Assembly: GCA_947642555.1 (NCBI GenBank)
Contig: CANRSX010000045.1
Location: 1 to 36,187, forward strand
Direction: 5' to 3'
DNA: 36,187 nucleotides
Source of the DNA: an uncultured Roseburia sp.
GTDB lineage: Bacteria > Bacillota > Clostridia > Lachnospirales > Lachnospiraceae
Notes under the pieces: model-generated
What the model saw: only the letters and a program-made list of their open reading frames with translations
Told to the model about the DNA's origin: nothing
The model's database searches: none
In this document: positions 7,799 through 16,363 of the stretch, one piece after another
Position numbering within the stretch: position 1 is the stretch's first letter
How the letters are laid out: each line of letters starts with the position of its first letter
Translations under genes and position numbers: made by a program

Positions 7799-8746
7799 CT
7801 ACAAACGGCTCGAAACCTCGGCGACAATCCGCCCGATGATCTCCTCCGGTTCGCCCTCCGCTGTGCAGCCCGCCGCACGCATGTGGCCTCCGCCGCCAAA
7901 CGCTACGGCAATCGCCGCGACGTCCACATATTCCTTTGAGCGCAGGCTCACCTTCCAGGAGTTTTCCGCCGTCTCATACAAAAAGACGGCCGCCTCCACG
8001 CCCTTTGTGACGCGCAGCTGGCTCACCACGCCCTCAAAATGCTTTGGCAGCACATCGTATTCCCGCATCTCCGCGGCTGTGATAAAGCTCGAGATGCACT
8101 GTCCGTCCAGATGAAGCTTGCTTTTTAAAAGTGCAAGCCCTAAAATCCGGTTCTGCGGATAGGTCTTTGTGTAAAATGTCTCCTCAATGATTCTCGTGTA
8201 GGGAATCCCGCGCTGCATCAGCTCGCCCGCGATCTGCATCGTCCGCTGTGAGGTGCAGGAGTACTGAAAGACCCCGGTGTCGTGCACGATGCCCGTGTAA
8301 ATGCATTCCGCGATCTCCTCTGTCACCCGCTCCGGCGCAAGCAGCCCGTAGATCAGCTCCGACGTAGAGCTCGCCTCCGGGAAAATATGGTTCACATCCG
8401 CAAAGCTCTGATTGCTGATATGGTGATCGATACAGATCGTTTTCCCGGCTGTCTCAAACAGCCGTCCCGCGTCCCCGAGCCGCGCGGCGTCCCCGCAGTC
8501 CTGCGCGATAAAAAGATCGTACGCCGCATCCTTTGGCACCTCGGAGCGGATCTCATCCGACCGCGCCAGAAATTTAAAAATATTCGGGATCGGCTCTAAG
8601 TACAGATCCACCCGGATCTCTTTGTAATACGTTTTTATATAATTGTAGGTGGCGAGGCAGGATCCCGTGCAGTCGCCGTCCGGCCTGATATGGCCGGCAA
8701 TCGCGACGCTTTTTACCTGCCCGAGATATTCGTCAATCCTCTTCAT
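7799..8746 (-). CDS. nrnA: DHH/DHHA1 oligoribonuclease and pAp phosphatase
   Basis: 315 residues. NrnA degrades nanoRNAs of two to five nucleotides and removes the 3' phosphate of pAp. The metal-binding motifs are present: HIRPDGD (His19, Asp23, Asp25), AQDCGD, and DHH at 107-109 (CIDHHIS). The C-terminal DHHA1 domain ends with FGGGGHMRAAGC. The ATG at 8746 follows GAGGGA and overlaps the 3' end of rbfA by 14 bases, so translation is probably coupled. The position between rbfA and truB is conserved in Firmicutes. Confidence 0.93.
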   Translation of the reverse strand: MKRIDEYLGQVKSVAIAGHIRPDGDCTGSCLATYNYIKTYYKEIRVDLYLEPIPNIFKFLARSDEIRSEVPKDAAYDLFIAQDCGDAARLGDAGRLFETAGKTICIDHHISNQSFADVNHIFPEASSTSELIYGLLAPERVTEEIAECIYTGIVHDTGVFQYSCTSQRTMQIAGELMQRGIPYTRIIEETFYTKTYPQNRILGLALLKSKLHLDGQCISSFITAAEMREYDVLPKHFEGVVSQLRVTKGVEAAVFLYETAENSWKVSLRSKEYVDVAAIAVAFGGGGHMRAAGCTAEGEPEEIIGRIVAEVSSRL

Positions 8747-9101
8747 GCAGATCCCTCGTCACATCGTCGATCATTTTCGACATCCGCACGCCGTACTCGA
8801 TCGACTGATCGAGGATAAACGTGATCTGCGGTGTGTTTCTTAAATTGATGCTGCGGGCCAGAGCGCGGCGGATATAGCCCTCCGCGCTTCTTAAGCCCAG
8901 AAGCGTATTTTTCTGCGCCTCCTCGTCCCCGAGCACACTGATATATGCCTTACAGGTCTTTAAATCCGGCGCGACCTCCACAGTCACCACACTTGTCATC
9001 GGGTGAATCCGCGGATCCTTGATGTCGCCGCGGATAATATTGGACAGCTCCCGCAGCACCTCGCCGTTAATTCTTGTATTTTTGATACTGTTTTTTCTCA
9101 T
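8733..9101 (-). CDS. rbfA: 30S ribosome-binding factor A
   Basis: 122 residues, a single KH-like domain that binds immature 30S subunits and assists maturation of the 16S rRNA 5' end. Signatures: an N-terminal basic helix (NTRINGEVLRELSNII), DPRIHPMTSVVTVEV, LKTCKAYISVLG, and IRRALARSINLRNTPQITF. I chose the ATG at 9101 (MRKNS), which follows GGGAGTGGG; an ATG seven codons upstream lacks a binding site. It lies between infB and nrnA and overlaps nrnA. Confidence 0.93.
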   Translation of the reverse strand: MRKNSIKNTRINGEVLRELSNIIRGDIKDPRIHPMTSVVTVEVAPDLKTCKAYISVLGDEEAQKNTLLGLRSAEGYIRRALARSINLRNTPQITFILDQSIEYGVRMSKMIDDVTRDLHEED

Positions 9102-9163
9102 TTCCCACTCCCGGCCATGCATCCGCCTGGCTTTACTTTCTTCTCCCTGATCTGATCCGGCTC

Positions 9164-12100
9164 CTACCGCGGCACCTCCACCATCGTGTATGCCTCCACG
9201 ACGTCAAGCTCCGCGATATCGTTAAAGCCCTCGAAGACGAGACCGCACTCATAGCCCGCGCGCACTTCCTTCACGTCATCCTTAAACCGCTTTAAGGAAG
9301 CCAGCTCGCCCTCATAGATCTGCGTGCCCTCGCGGGTGATGCGGATCTTGCAGTTCCGCTGGAAAATACCGTCAAGCACATAGGAGCCGGCGATGTTTCC
9401 GACGCCGGAGGCCTTAAAGATCTGGCGCACCTCGGCATGGCCGAGCACCTTCTCCTCAAACACCGGGTCGAGCATACCCTTCATGGCTGCTTCCACGTCC
9501 TCGATCGCATTGTAGATGACCTTGTAGAGACGGACATCCACGTTTTCCTTCTCCGCCGTAATCTTCGCCGTCGGGTCCGGACGGACGTTAAATCCGATGA
9601 TAATCGCGTTGGAAGCGGACGCTAAGCTGACGTCCGATTCGTTGATCGCGCCGACGCCGCCATGGATTACCTTTACCACAACCTCGTCGTTGGAAAGCTT
9701 GACGAGGCTCTGCTTTACCGCCTCCACGGAACCCTGTACGTCCGCCTTCACAATAATGTCAAGCTCCTTCACATTTCCGGACTGAATCTGCGAGAACAGG
9801 TCGTCTAAGGACATCTTCGCCTTCGTGTCCTCGATCAGACGGCTCTTGCCCTCGGAGATATAGGTCTCCGCGAAGGAACGCGCCTCTTTTTCCGTATCGG
9901 TCGAGACAAATGTCTCCCCGGCCTCCGGCACCGCGGAAAGCCCTAAGATCTCCACCGGTGTGGACGGTCCTGCTTCTTTTACCCTTCTGCCCTGGTCGTC
10001 GATCATGGCGCGCACCTTGCCGTAGCAGCTTCCGCATGCCACCGGCTGACCGACCTTTAATGTTCCTTTCTGCACCAGCACGGTCGCAACCGCGCCCCGG
10101 CCTTTGTCCAGCTGCGCCTCGATGACCAGACCTCTCGCGTTCCGCTGCGGGTTCGCCTTCAGCTCGAGCACCTCGGCTGTCAGAAGGATCATCTCGAGAA
10201 GGTTCTCGATTCCCTCCTTCGTGTGCGCGGATACCGGGCAGAACACCGTGCTTCCGCCCCAGTCCTCCGGGATCAGCTCATATTCGGAGAGCTCCTGCTT
10301 CACGCGCTCCACGTTCGCGCTCGGCTTGTCGATCTTGTTGATCGCGACGATGATTTCAACCCCCGCCGCTTTCGCGTGGTTGATCGCCTCAACCGTCTGC
10401 GGCATCACGCCGTCGTCCGCCGCGACGACAAGGATCGCGATATCCGTCGAGTTCGCGCCGCGCATCCGCATCGCGGTAAACGCCTCATGTCCCGGCGTGT
10501 CGAGGAATGTGATATTCTGTCCGTTGATGGATACCACCGACGCGCCGATGTGCTGGGTGATACCGCCCGCCTCCTTATCGGTCACGCGTGTGGAGCGGAT
10601 CGCGTCAAGAAGCGAGGTCTTTCCATGGTCGACGTGACCCATCACACAGACGACCGGCGGACGCGCCACGAGCGTATCTTCCGGATCGTCCTCCTCCTTT
10701 AAGAGCTCTGCGATCACATCGATCTTGACCTCCGGCTCGCAGATGCAGTTGAATTCGAGCGCGATCTCCTCCGCGGTGTCGTAATCCACCTCCTGGTTCA
10801 CCGTCACCATCGTTCCCTTTAGGAACAGCTTCTTTACGATCACAGCGGGCTGCAGCTTCATCTTCTCGGCGAGCTCCTTGATCGTGAGCTTCTCCGGAAG
10901 CACCAGCGTGCGGATTACTTCCTCTTCCTGCTTCTGCTGCTGCGGCTGCTGCGGACGCTTCCTTCCGCCGCCCTTCTCGAGGTTGATAAAACGCTCCTGC
11001 TTCTTCCCGCCGAGCGCGTCATAATCGCTCCTCTGTCTGTTATTTTTATTGCGATCCTTCTCGCGGTCCCTGGACTCTTTTCCGCGAAGCTCCTCCGCCT
11101 GGGCAGAAGATTCCTTGTTGAAGCGGTCGATCTCCCGGTCGAGTCTGCCAGATTGGCCGCCGCGATACGAATTGCCCCGGCTATTGTTTCTGTCACCCTG
11201 GCCGCCGTTCTGACCCGGTCTGCCATTCTGGAAAGGTCTCGCACTGCCATCTCTTCCTCCTCTGTTCTGGCCGAATCCTCCCTGGCCCGGTCTGCGGTCT
11301 CCTCCCTGACCTGGTCTGCGGTCTCTGTCTCCCTGCGGACGGCCTCCCTGACCCGGTCTGCGGTCTGTCCCCTGGCCCGGCCTGCGGTCTCTGTCCCCCT
11401 GGCCCGGCCTGCGGTCTCTGTCTCCCTGCGGACGGCCTCCCTGGCCCGGTCTGCGGTCTCTGTCCCCCTGGCCCGGCCTGCGGTCTCTGTCTCCCTGGCC
11501 CGGACGGCGGTCCCCGCTCTGCGGACGCGCTGCCGCCATCTGATCATAAATATTTCCGAAAATATTGTTCTGCGGACGGCTCTCCTTTTTCGGCGCCTCC
11601 GTTTTGGCCGCGGCCTGCGCGCTCTCCGCCTGCGCGCCTTCCGGACGCGCTTCTGCACGCGCCTCTGCACGCGCTTCTGCACGCGCCTCTGCGCGTACAT
11701 CCGTACGTGCTGCCTGCGCTTCTGCACGCGCCTCTGCGCGCGCTTTTTCCGCGGAAAGGCGCTCCGCCTCCTCCGCCGCTTTTACCGCCTCCGGATTGAT
11801 CACGCGGTCAAATGCTTTTCTCACATCGTAATCGCTCACCGGCCTTGACTGCTGCGCCGGTCTCGCGCCCTGCGGGCGGCCTCCCTGACCCGGTCTGCGA
11901 TCCCGGTCTCCCTGGGGCCTGCGGTCTCTGTCTCCCTGGCCTCCCTGTCTTCTTCCGCCGTGCATGGATCCCTGCTTACTATACTGCGCATTAAACACGG
12001 ATGTTATACTCGATTTCTTCTTCGGGCGGTCGCCGGGTCTGCCCTGCGCGCCTTCCGCACGCTGCGGGCGGCCGTTTCCCTGCTGCTTCCCGGCCGCTGT

Positions 12101-12448
12101 CTCGCGGCCTGCCGGACGGTTTGCGGCACTGCCGGCATCTGCCTGCGGCTGCTTTGCCTTTGCGTCCGGCGCATCCTGCGTCTTTTCCTTTTCCTGTACC
12201 GGCGCATCCTGCGTCTTTTCCTTTTCCTGTACCGGCGCGCTCTGCGTCTTTCCAGGCGTCTGCGCTGCGGTCTGCCCTGCCGCGCCGCCTGCCCTGCCGA
12301 ATTTTCTTCGCACCAGCTCCTGCACATGCTCCTCCACGCTGCTGCTGTGCGTCTTGACCGCGTGCTCCGTGGTGCTTAAAAACTCTATGATTTTCTTATT
12401 GTCAATCCCTAATTCTTTTGCCAGCTCATGAACTCTCATTTTTGCCAT
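9164..12448 (-). CDS. infB: Translation initiation factor IF-2
   Basis: 1094 residues, long for IF-2 because of a low-complexity N-terminal region. IF-2 is the GTPase that brings initiator tRNA to the 30S and promotes subunit joining. The start [14 protein letters not shown] is the IF-2N fold. Then come about 450 residues rich in Ala/Glu/Arg and Arg-Pro-Gly-Gln-Gly repeats, a second IF-2N-like motif ([19 protein letters not shown]), and the G domain with [22 protein letters not shown] and NKIDKP. Domains II to IV complete it. The ATG at 12448 follows AGGAAACAGGA. An ATG at 12466, overlapping the ylxQ stop as TAATG, has no binding site but cannot be excluded. It is followed by rbfA. Confidence 0.96.
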   Translation of the reverse strand: MAKMRVHELAKELGIDNKKIIEFLSTTEHAVKTHSSSVEEHVQELVRRKFGRAGGAAGQTAAQTPGKTQSAPVQEKEKTQDAPVQEKEKTQDAPDAKAKQPQADAGSAANRPAGRETAAGKQQGNGRPQRAEGAQGRPGDRPKKKSSITSVFNAQYSKQGSMHGGRRQGGQGDRDRRPQGDRDRRPGQGGRPQGARPAQQSRPVSDYDVRKAFDRVINPEAVKAAEEAERLSAEKARAEARAEAQAARTDVRAEARAEARAEARAEARPEGAQAESAQAAAKTEAPKKESRPQNNIFGNIYDQMAAARPQSGDRRPGQGDRDRRPGQGDRDRRPGQGGRPQGDRDRRPGQGDRDRRPGQGTDRRPGQGGRPQGDRDRRPGQGGDRRPGQGGFGQNRGGRDGSARPFQNGRPGQNGGQGDRNNSRGNSYRGGQSGRLDREIDRFNKESSAQAEELRGKESRDREKDRNKNNRQRSDYDALGGKKQERFINLEKGGGRKRPQQPQQQKQEEEVIRTLVLPEKLTIKELAEKMKLQPAVIVKKLFLKGTMVTVNQEVDYDTAEEIALEFNCICEPEVKIDVIAELLKEEDDPEDTLVARPPVVCVMGHVDHGKTSLLDAIRSTRVTDKEAGGITQHIGASVVSINGQNITFLDTPGHEAFTAMRMRGANSTDIAILVVAADDGVMPQTVEAINHAKAAGVEIIVAINKIDKPSANVERVKQELSEYELIPEDWGGSTVFCPVSAHTKEGIENLLEMILLTAEVLELKANPQRNARGLVIEAQLDKGRGAVATVLVQKGTLKVGQPVACGSCYGKVRAMIDDQGRRVKEAGPSTPVEILGLSAVPEAGETFVSTDTEKEARSFAETYISEGKSRLIEDTKAKMSLDDLFSQIQSGNVKELDIIVKADVQGSVEAVKQSLVKLSNDEVVVKVIHGGVGAINESDVSLASASNAIIIGFNVRPDPTAKITAEKENVDVRLYKVIYNAIEDVEAAMKGMLDPVFEEKVLGHAEVRQIFKASGVGNIAGSYVLDGIFQRNCKIRITREGTQIYEGELASLKRFKDDVKEVRAGYECGLVFEGFNDIAELDVVEAYTMVEVPR
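11281..11514 (-). repeat. In-frame RPGQG/DRD tandem repeats inside infB
   Basis: Degenerate tandem units of about 21 to 24 bases encode DRRPGQG and RPQGDRD blocks, roughly nine copies. They make a disordered, strongly basic, RGG-like segment in the IF-2 N-terminal region. Reading frame is kept throughout. Confidence 0.85.
11641..11742 (-). repeat. Ala-Glu-Ala-Arg repeats inside infB
   Basis: Repeats of about 12 bases encode successive AEAR blocks in the IF-2 N-terminal region, interrupted once by a TDVR variant. The predicted product is a long charged helix. Confidence 0.8.
12168..12233 (-). repeat. Perfect 33-bp tandem duplication in infB
   Basis: Two adjacent 33-base units (12168-12200 and 12201-12233) are identical base for base and encode two copies of an 11-residue [11 protein letters not shown] block. 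Identity at the nucleotide level indicates a recent duplication. Confidence 0.9.
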
Positions 12449-12465
12449 ATATCCTGTTTCCTCCA

Positions 12466-12786
12466 TTATTCAGTTGTTAACATTTGCTTTAATTTATCCT
12501 CAATCGAATGGGCCAGCCCCTGATCCGTCACCGCAAGCGATGCGCGGAACTGTTTTCCGATGGCTCTCCCGAGCGCCTCCTTCTCTCCGTACCGGTACAT
12601 CGGGATCTCATGGTATTCCGCCATATCCGCGAAGCGCTTCTGCGTGTTTTCCGACGCATCCGCCGCCACGATTACCAGATATGCGCTGTGGGCTCTGACC
12701 GCCTTCTCTGTAGAAAATTCACCACTTGTAACCTTACCGGCTTTTGCGGCAAGTCCAAGCATGGATAACACCCTGTCAGGTTTCAA
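12466..12786 (-). CDS. ylxQ: YlxQ-type L7Ae/L30e ribosomal-like protein
   Basis: 106 residues. A small RNA-binding protein of the L7Ae/L30e/S12e/Gadd45 fold, as seen from [37 protein letters not shown] and a C-terminal [13 protein letters not shown]. In Firmicutes it lies between ylxR and infB, as here. By homology its target is probably a kink-turn RNA, but its role is not well defined. The start codon is TTG at 12786 with GGAGGAG very close upstream. It overlaps the ylxR end by 11 bases; an internal ATG at 12762 would lose the conserved first strand. The stop shares a base with a possible infB ATG. Confidence 0.88.
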   Translation of the reverse strand: MKPDRVLSMLGLAAKAGKVTSGEFSTEKAVRAHSAYLVIVAADASENTQKRFADMAEYHEIPMYRYGEKEALGRAIGKQFRASLAVTDQGLAHSIEDKLKQMLTTE

Positions 12787-13063
12787 ACTCCTCCATCTCC
12801 TTTGTCAGCATTTCGTATACTTCTTTTGGAATCGGCATTTTCAATGATCGTTCCAGTCCTTTATTTTTTATCGCTGCACGCAGGCATTCGCCCGACGGAC
12901 AAAGATAAGCGCCCCTGCCGTTTTTCCTCCCGGTCGTATCCAGAAGAATCTGACCGGCGCCGCCTTCTTCCGCCTGGGTCCTTATCACACGGATCATCTC
13001 CTTTTTCGCCTTCATTTCATGACAGCCGACACACTGACGCATTGGAATCTTTTTATTTGCCAT
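12776..13063 (-). CDS. ylxR: YlxR family RNA-binding protein (DUF448)
   Basis: 95 residues. The DUF448 signature is clear: PMRQCVGCHEMKAKKEMIRV at residues 7-26, then TGRKNGRGAYLCPSGECL. YlxR has been proposed to bind nucleic acid or the RNase P RNA and to affect transcription; the role here is inferred from family and position. It starts 17 bases after the nusA stop, and its 3' end overlaps ylxQ. The ATG at 13063 has only a distant AGGGG upstream, suggesting translation linked to nusA. Confidence 0.92.
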   Translation of the reverse strand: MANKKIPMRQCVGCHEMKAKKEMIRVIRTQAEEGGAGQILLDTTGRKNGRGAYLCPSGECLRAAIKNKGLERSLKMPIPKEVYEMLTKEMEEFET

Positions 13064-13079
13064 CTGTTCTCAACCCCTG

Positions 13080-14462
13080 TCACTTATCGTCTTCGATATC
13101 GTCCGTGTCTTCCCCGTCGTCTGCGATATCATCGCTTTCGTATTCGCCGTCCTCAGCATATTCGCCATCTTCGGCATATTCACTGTCTTCGGCATATTCA
13201 CCGTCTTCGGCATATTCGCCGTCCGCGTATTCACCGTCCGCGTATTCACCGTCCCCGGCATATTCGCCGTCCGTGTATTCGCCATCTTCGGCATATTCAC
13301 CGTCCGCAGCATATTCGCCATCTTCGGCATATTCACCGTCTTCGGCATATTCGCCGTCCTCCAGATACTCGTCCTCGTAATACCCGTCGTCGTAATCGTT
13401 CTCATAATCCAGGAAATCGCCGGACTCTCTCGCCTGCGTCTCGCTCTTGATGTCAATCTTAAACCCGGTCAGCCTCGCCGCAAGTCTCGCGTTCTGACCT
13501 TCCTTCCCGATCGCTAAGGAGAGCTGGTAATCCGGCACCACAACCTTCGCCGATTTCTCCTCCGCGTCCGCGATCACGGAGATGACCTTCGCGGGGCTTA
13601 AGGCATTCTCGATGAGCATTGCCGGGTTTTCATTCCAGGTGATGATGTCGATCTTCTCGCCGCGCAGCTCGCTCACAATCGCATTGACGCGCGCGCCGTT
13701 CATTCCGACGCAGGCTCCGACCGGATCCACGTCCGGGTCGTTTGACCACACCGCGATCTTCGTCCTGCTTCCGGCCTCGCGCGCGATCGCCATGATCTCG
13801 ACGATCCCCTCCCGCACCTCGGTGACCTCGGATTCAAACAGGCGCTTCACCAGCTCCGGGTGTGTCCGGGACACCAGGATCTTCGGGCCCTTTGACGTGG
13901 ATTTCACCTCCAGGACGTAGAGCTTGATGCGCTCGGTTGGCTGGAACACCTCGTTTCTCACCTGCTCATTTTCCGTCAGAATCGCATCCACCTTGCCTAA
14001 GTTGATGCTGACATTTCTGCCGATATATCTTTGAACTACGCCTGTCACAACATCACGTTCCTTGCTGTAATACTGGTCGAAGAGCACCTTTCGCTCCTCC
14101 TCACGGATCTTCTGCAAAATCACGTTTTTGGCATTCTGCGTCGCGATACGTCCAAATTCGCGCGACTGTACCTCCACATTTACGATATCATTAAGCTCAT
14201 ACTTGCTGTCGATCATCTTTGCATTGACCAGGCTGATCTCCTCCGCCGGCTCCTCCACCTGCTCCACCACAGTCTTCTCCAGATATACGTGGTATTCGCA
14301 GGTCTCCGGGTCGATCGTCACCCTCACGTTCTCCGCCTTGCCGAAATGGTTTTTGCAGGCGGTGATCAGAGAATTCTCGATCGCTTCCAGCAGCGTCTCT
14401 TTGCTGATGTTTTTCTCCTGTTCCAATATCGTTAACGCTTCTAATAACTCTGTGTTGCTCAT
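13080..14462 (-). CDS. nusA: Transcription termination/antitermination factor NusA
   Basis: 460 residues. NusA binds RNA polymerase and nascent RNA and controls pausing, termination and antitermination. The N-terminal polymerase-binding domain (residues 1-125), S1 domain (about 130-200, with VVTGVVQRYIGRNVSINLG) and two KH domains (with SNDPDVDPVGACVGMNGARV and PDYQLSLAIGKEGQNARLAA) are all present. The ordinary protein would end near residue 350. Here a tail of about 110 residues follows, containing 13 acidic EYAEDG-type repeats (residues 367-441) and a last DDIEDDK. The ATG at 14462 follows AGAGGAGGATAA. It lies between rimP and ylxR as expected. Confidence 0.96.
   Translation of the reverse strand: MSNTELLEALTILEQEKNISKETLLEAIENSLITACKNHFGKAENVRVTIDPETCEYHVYLEKTVVEQVEEPAEEISLVNAKMIDSKYELNDIVNVEVQSREFGRIATQNAKNVILQKIREEERKVLFDQYYSKERDVVTGVVQRYIGRNVSINLGKVDAILTENEQVRNEVFQPTERIKLYVLEVKSTSKGPKILVSRTHPELVKRLFESEVTEVREGIVEIMAIAREAGSRTKIAVWSNDPDVDPVGACVGMNGARVNAIVSELRGEKIDIITWNENPAMLIENALSPAKVISVIADAEEKSAKVVVPDYQLSLAIGKEGQNARLAARLTGFKIDIKSETQARESGDFLDYENDYDDGYYEDEYLEDGEYAEDGEYAEDGEYAADGEYAEDGEYTDGEYAGDGEYADGEYADGEYAEDGEYAEDSEYAEDGEYAEDGEYESDDIADDGEDTDDIEDDK
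13140..13364 (-). repeat. Acidic EYAEDG minisatellite in the nusA tail
   Basis: Thirteen tandem units, ten of 18 bases and three of 15 bases, encode LEDGEY, AEDGEY, AADGEY, TDGEY, AGDGEY, ADGEY and AEDSEY in series. Every unit length is a multiple of three, so the frame is always kept. Units are similar but not identical. Confidence 0.93.
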
Positions 14463-14507
14463 TTTTATTATCCTCCTCTTGTTAGTCGTTATTATGACGC
14501 AGAAGCT

Positions 14508-14975
14508 TTACCAGTCAAATGCAAGCCGGATCAGCGCGATCTCTGGTCTCTCAAAGACGAGCGCCTCCTCCCCCTCCGGCAGAATGGTCACGGTGGTTTT
14601 GTCGTATGCGGTCAGAACCCCCCGGAATTCCTTTGATTTATGGATCGCCCGGTAGGTCCGGATCTCAACCTCTTTCCCCAGGCTCCTCGCAAAATCCTTT
14701 TCTTTTTTTAACGGCCGCCCGAGCCCCGGCGAGCTCACCTCAAAAATATAGGATTCCTCCACGAAATCCTCCCTGTCAAGAAGCTCGTTCATCTCCCGCG
14801 CCACGGCCTCGCAGTCGTTTACGGTGATGCCTCCCTCCTTATCGATATAAGCCCTTAAATACCAGGCCCCGCCTTCCTTTACATATTCCACATCCACAAG
14901 CTCAAACTTCATCCGCTCCAAAATAGGACCAATCAGCGCTTCCGTGCGCGCTTCATACTCTTCGTGCTTTGACAT
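14508..14975 (-). CDS. rimP: Ribosome maturation factor RimP
   Basis: 155 residues, normal for RimP, which assists 30S assembly around S19. Typical features: LIGPILERMKFELVDVEYVKEGG, LRAYIDKEGGITVNDCEAVA, EVSSPGLGRPLK, and a C-terminal SH3-like part (GVLTAYDKTTVTILPEG). The ATG at 14975 follows GGGAAGGGG with 7-base spacing. The open frame extends further upstream to 15131, but that part overlaps the promoter and leader hairpin and the 3' end of the kinase gene, so I reject it. It is the first gene of the translation operon. Confidence 0.95.
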   Translation of the reverse strand: MSKHEEYEARTEALIGPILERMKFELVDVEYVKEGGAWYLRAYIDKEGGITVNDCEAVAREMNELLDREDFVEESYIFEVSSPGLGRPLKKEKDFARSLGKEVEIRTYRAIHKSKEFRGVLTAYDKTTVTILPEGEEALVFERPEIALIRLAFDW

Positions 14976-15009
14976 CCATACCCCTTCCCTGTCTGGCGAT
15001 AAACGTGAA

Positions 15010-15037
15010 TTGAGAGAGGACCTTTGCCCTCTCTCAA
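15010..15037 (-). promoter_or_regulatory. Leader hairpin before rimP
   Basis: A perfect 10-bp stem (TTGAGAGAGG with CCTCTCTCAA) and an 8-base loop lie between the promoter and the rimP ribosome binding site, ending about 35 bases before the ATG. No T-run follows, so it is not a plain terminator. It may stabilise the mRNA or bind a protein; that is inference. Confidence 0.6.
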
Positions 15038-15062
15038 CCGAATCATCAATGTTATCGTATAT

Positions 15063-15091
15063 ACTATAGCACTTCATAATAGGAAATGCAA
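15063..15091 (-). promoter_or_regulatory. Promoter of the rimP-nusA-infB operon
   Basis: On the minus strand TTGCAT (15086-15091) and TATAGT (15063-15068) are separated by 17 bases, a good sigma-A promoter. It lies just after the stop of the sugar kinase gene and 88 bases before the rimP ATG. It is the only strong promoter seen for the gene run down to position 2094. Confidence 0.7.
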
Positions 15092-15114
15092 GCGTTTTAC
15101 GGGATTTTTTACAG

Positions 15115-16203
15115 TTATCTTTTGATATCATAATTCATATTCATCAGGTTCCGGATCCCCATCACGTCGTCCGTGATATTTGCGTCCCCGCGGATCGTGT
15201 GTTTGATCACGCTGCTGGCCACCGCAAAGTTTACCATGTCCATCGGCTTATAGTCGTGCAGCATCGCGTAAATCAGTCCGCTCGCAAACGCATCCCCGCC
15301 GCCGACGCGGTCTAAGATGTTAAAGGTAAACAGCTTGCTCTCAAAGGTGTGGTCCTCATACCACAGAAACGCCTTTAAGCTGTTCTCGCTCCCGCTGTGG
15401 GCATAGCGCACATGCCGGGCAATGCAGCGCAGGTTCGGATACCGTTCTACAAACGCCTGAAAGATCTCATCCTGCTGCTCGTAGCTCGGCTGTAAGGGCA
15501 CGCCATCCTTCACATCGCCTTTGCTGTGGTCGTTCTCATCCTTCCACAGATGGTAGGGCTCGATGCCCAGCAGCACGTCGACATAGGGCAGGCATTCCGT
15601 GCAGAAATCCCTGGCCTCCTCCCAGCTCCAGAGCCTGCTGCGGAAATTTCCGTCAAAGCTGACCGTGATCCCCTTTTCCTTCGCGACGCGCAGGCAGTCC
15701 ATTGTGAGTTTTTTACAATTGTCTGACAGCGCCGGCGTGATGCCGCCTAAGTGCAGCCAGGTGTAGCCGTCCAGCAGCGCGTCAAGGTCCACGGTACCGA
15801 AATCAAATTCCGTGATCGCGCTGTGCTTTCTGTCGTAGATCACCTTGCTGGGCCGGATCCCGTAGCCGGTCTCTAAGTAATAGCTTCCGAGCCGGTGGCT
15901 GGGCGTCTGCTCCTCGGTGGTTAAAATCACCGGCGTGCAGTGGACGTCGTTGCTGCGCAGCATCCGCACCGCGCTCTTCCCCAGACTGTTGTCCGGCACC
16001 ACGGTAAAAAAGGTGCTGTCCACGCCGAGGTTGGCAAGGGCTAAGGCGATATTCGCCTCGCTGCCGCCGTAGCTGGCCTCAAAGCTGTGGGTCATGCGTA
16101 TCTTCTCGTAGTTCGGCGGCGTTAAGCGCAGCATGATCTCGCCGATCGTGATAAATCTTCCCCCGTTTTCCTGACCGACAGTCAGTGGATTCTTATGTTC
16201 CAT
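15115..16203 (-). CDS. PfkB-family sugar kinase, KDG-kinase-like
   Basis: 362 residues. The ribokinase/PfkB fold is shown by SYGGSEANIALALANLG (residues 44-60) and the C-terminal catalytic motif GGGDAFASG with Asp304. The opening FITIGEIMLRLTPPNYEKI and the overall layout resemble bacterial 2-keto-3-deoxygluconate kinases, which phosphorylate KDG from uronate breakdown. The sugar specificity is inferred and a different ketose is possible. The ATG at 16203 follows GGAGGGGG; an upstream extension in frame lies in the promoter region. No clear terminator lies between it and the rimP promoter, so some readthrough into the translation operon is possible. It is divergent from the WYL regulator. Confidence 0.83.
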   Translation of the reverse strand: MEHKNPLTVGQENGGRFITIGEIMLRLTPPNYEKIRMTHSFEASYGGSEANIALALANLGVDSTFFTVVPDNSLGKSAVRMLRSNDVHCTPVILTTEEQTPSHRLGSYYLETGYGIRPSKVIYDRKHSAITEFDFGTVDLDALLDGYTWLHLGGITPALSDNCKKLTMDCLRVAKEKGITVSFDGNFRSRLWSWEEARDFCTECLPYVDVLLGIEPYHLWKDENDHSKGDVKDGVPLQPSYEQQDEIFQAFVERYPNLRCIARHVRYAHSGSENSLKAFLWYEDHTFESKLFTFNILDRVGGGDAFASGLIYAMLHDYKPMDMVNFAVASSVIKHTIRGDANITDDVMGIRNLMNMNYDIKR

Positions 16204-16258
16204 ATCCCCCTCCGTTCCGGCAGGACCATGCCTCCCGCGGTATCCTGCCTTTTCTGTT

Positions 16259-16287
16259 ATTTTACAACAAACTCTTCGCAGAGGCAA
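16259..16287 (-). promoter_or_regulatory. Promoter of the sugar kinase gene
   Basis: On the minus strand TTGCCT (16282-16287) and TAAAAT (16259-16264) are 17 bases apart, 56 bases before the kinase ATG. Confidence 0.55.
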
Positions 16288-16306
16288 ATGCTTTTATGCC
16301 TGGCTT

Positions 16307-16335
16307 TTGACCCTGAAACTATGTTATGATATCAG
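16307..16335 (+). promoter_or_regulatory. Possible promoter of the WYL regulator gene
   Basis: TTGACC at 16307-16312 and TATCAG at 16330-16335 are 17 bases apart. A better-looking TATGAT overlaps at 16325-16330 but is spaced only 12 bases from the -35. The site lies back to back with the kinase promoter, so the WYL protein could control both; this is a guess from position. Confidence 0.3.
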
Positions 16336-16363
16336 GGACAAAAGACGCGCGAAGGGAGAAATC

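Noticed and set aside
6800..7939. A 379-codon open frame on the plus strand opposite truB
   Set aside because: It is antisense to conserved truB and its neighbours, with no family motifs and no binding site. GC-rich codon bias opens the opposite frame.
10915..11727. A long Arg-rich open frame on the minus strand, 270 codons
   Set aside because: It is an alternative frame of the repetitive infB N-terminal region. Its composition comes from the repeats read out of frame, and it has no binding site or family resemblance.
11281..13364. Tandem repeats considered as a CRISPR array
   Set aside because: The units are contiguous, in-frame coding repeats without unique spacers, and no cas genes are present.
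13070..13456. Open frames on both strands through the nusA tail repeats
   Set aside because: Repeats whose length is a multiple of three leave all frames open. The nusA frame continues a conserved protein; the others are by-products.
15010..15037. Hairpin before rimP taken as the terminator of the kinase gene
   Set aside because: It lies downstream of the rimP promoter and has no T-run, so it fits a leader element better.
14976..15131. N-terminal extension of RimP by 52 residues
   Set aside because: It would cover the promoter and leader hairpin and overlap the kinase gene. The ATG at 14975 has a strong binding site and matches the family start.
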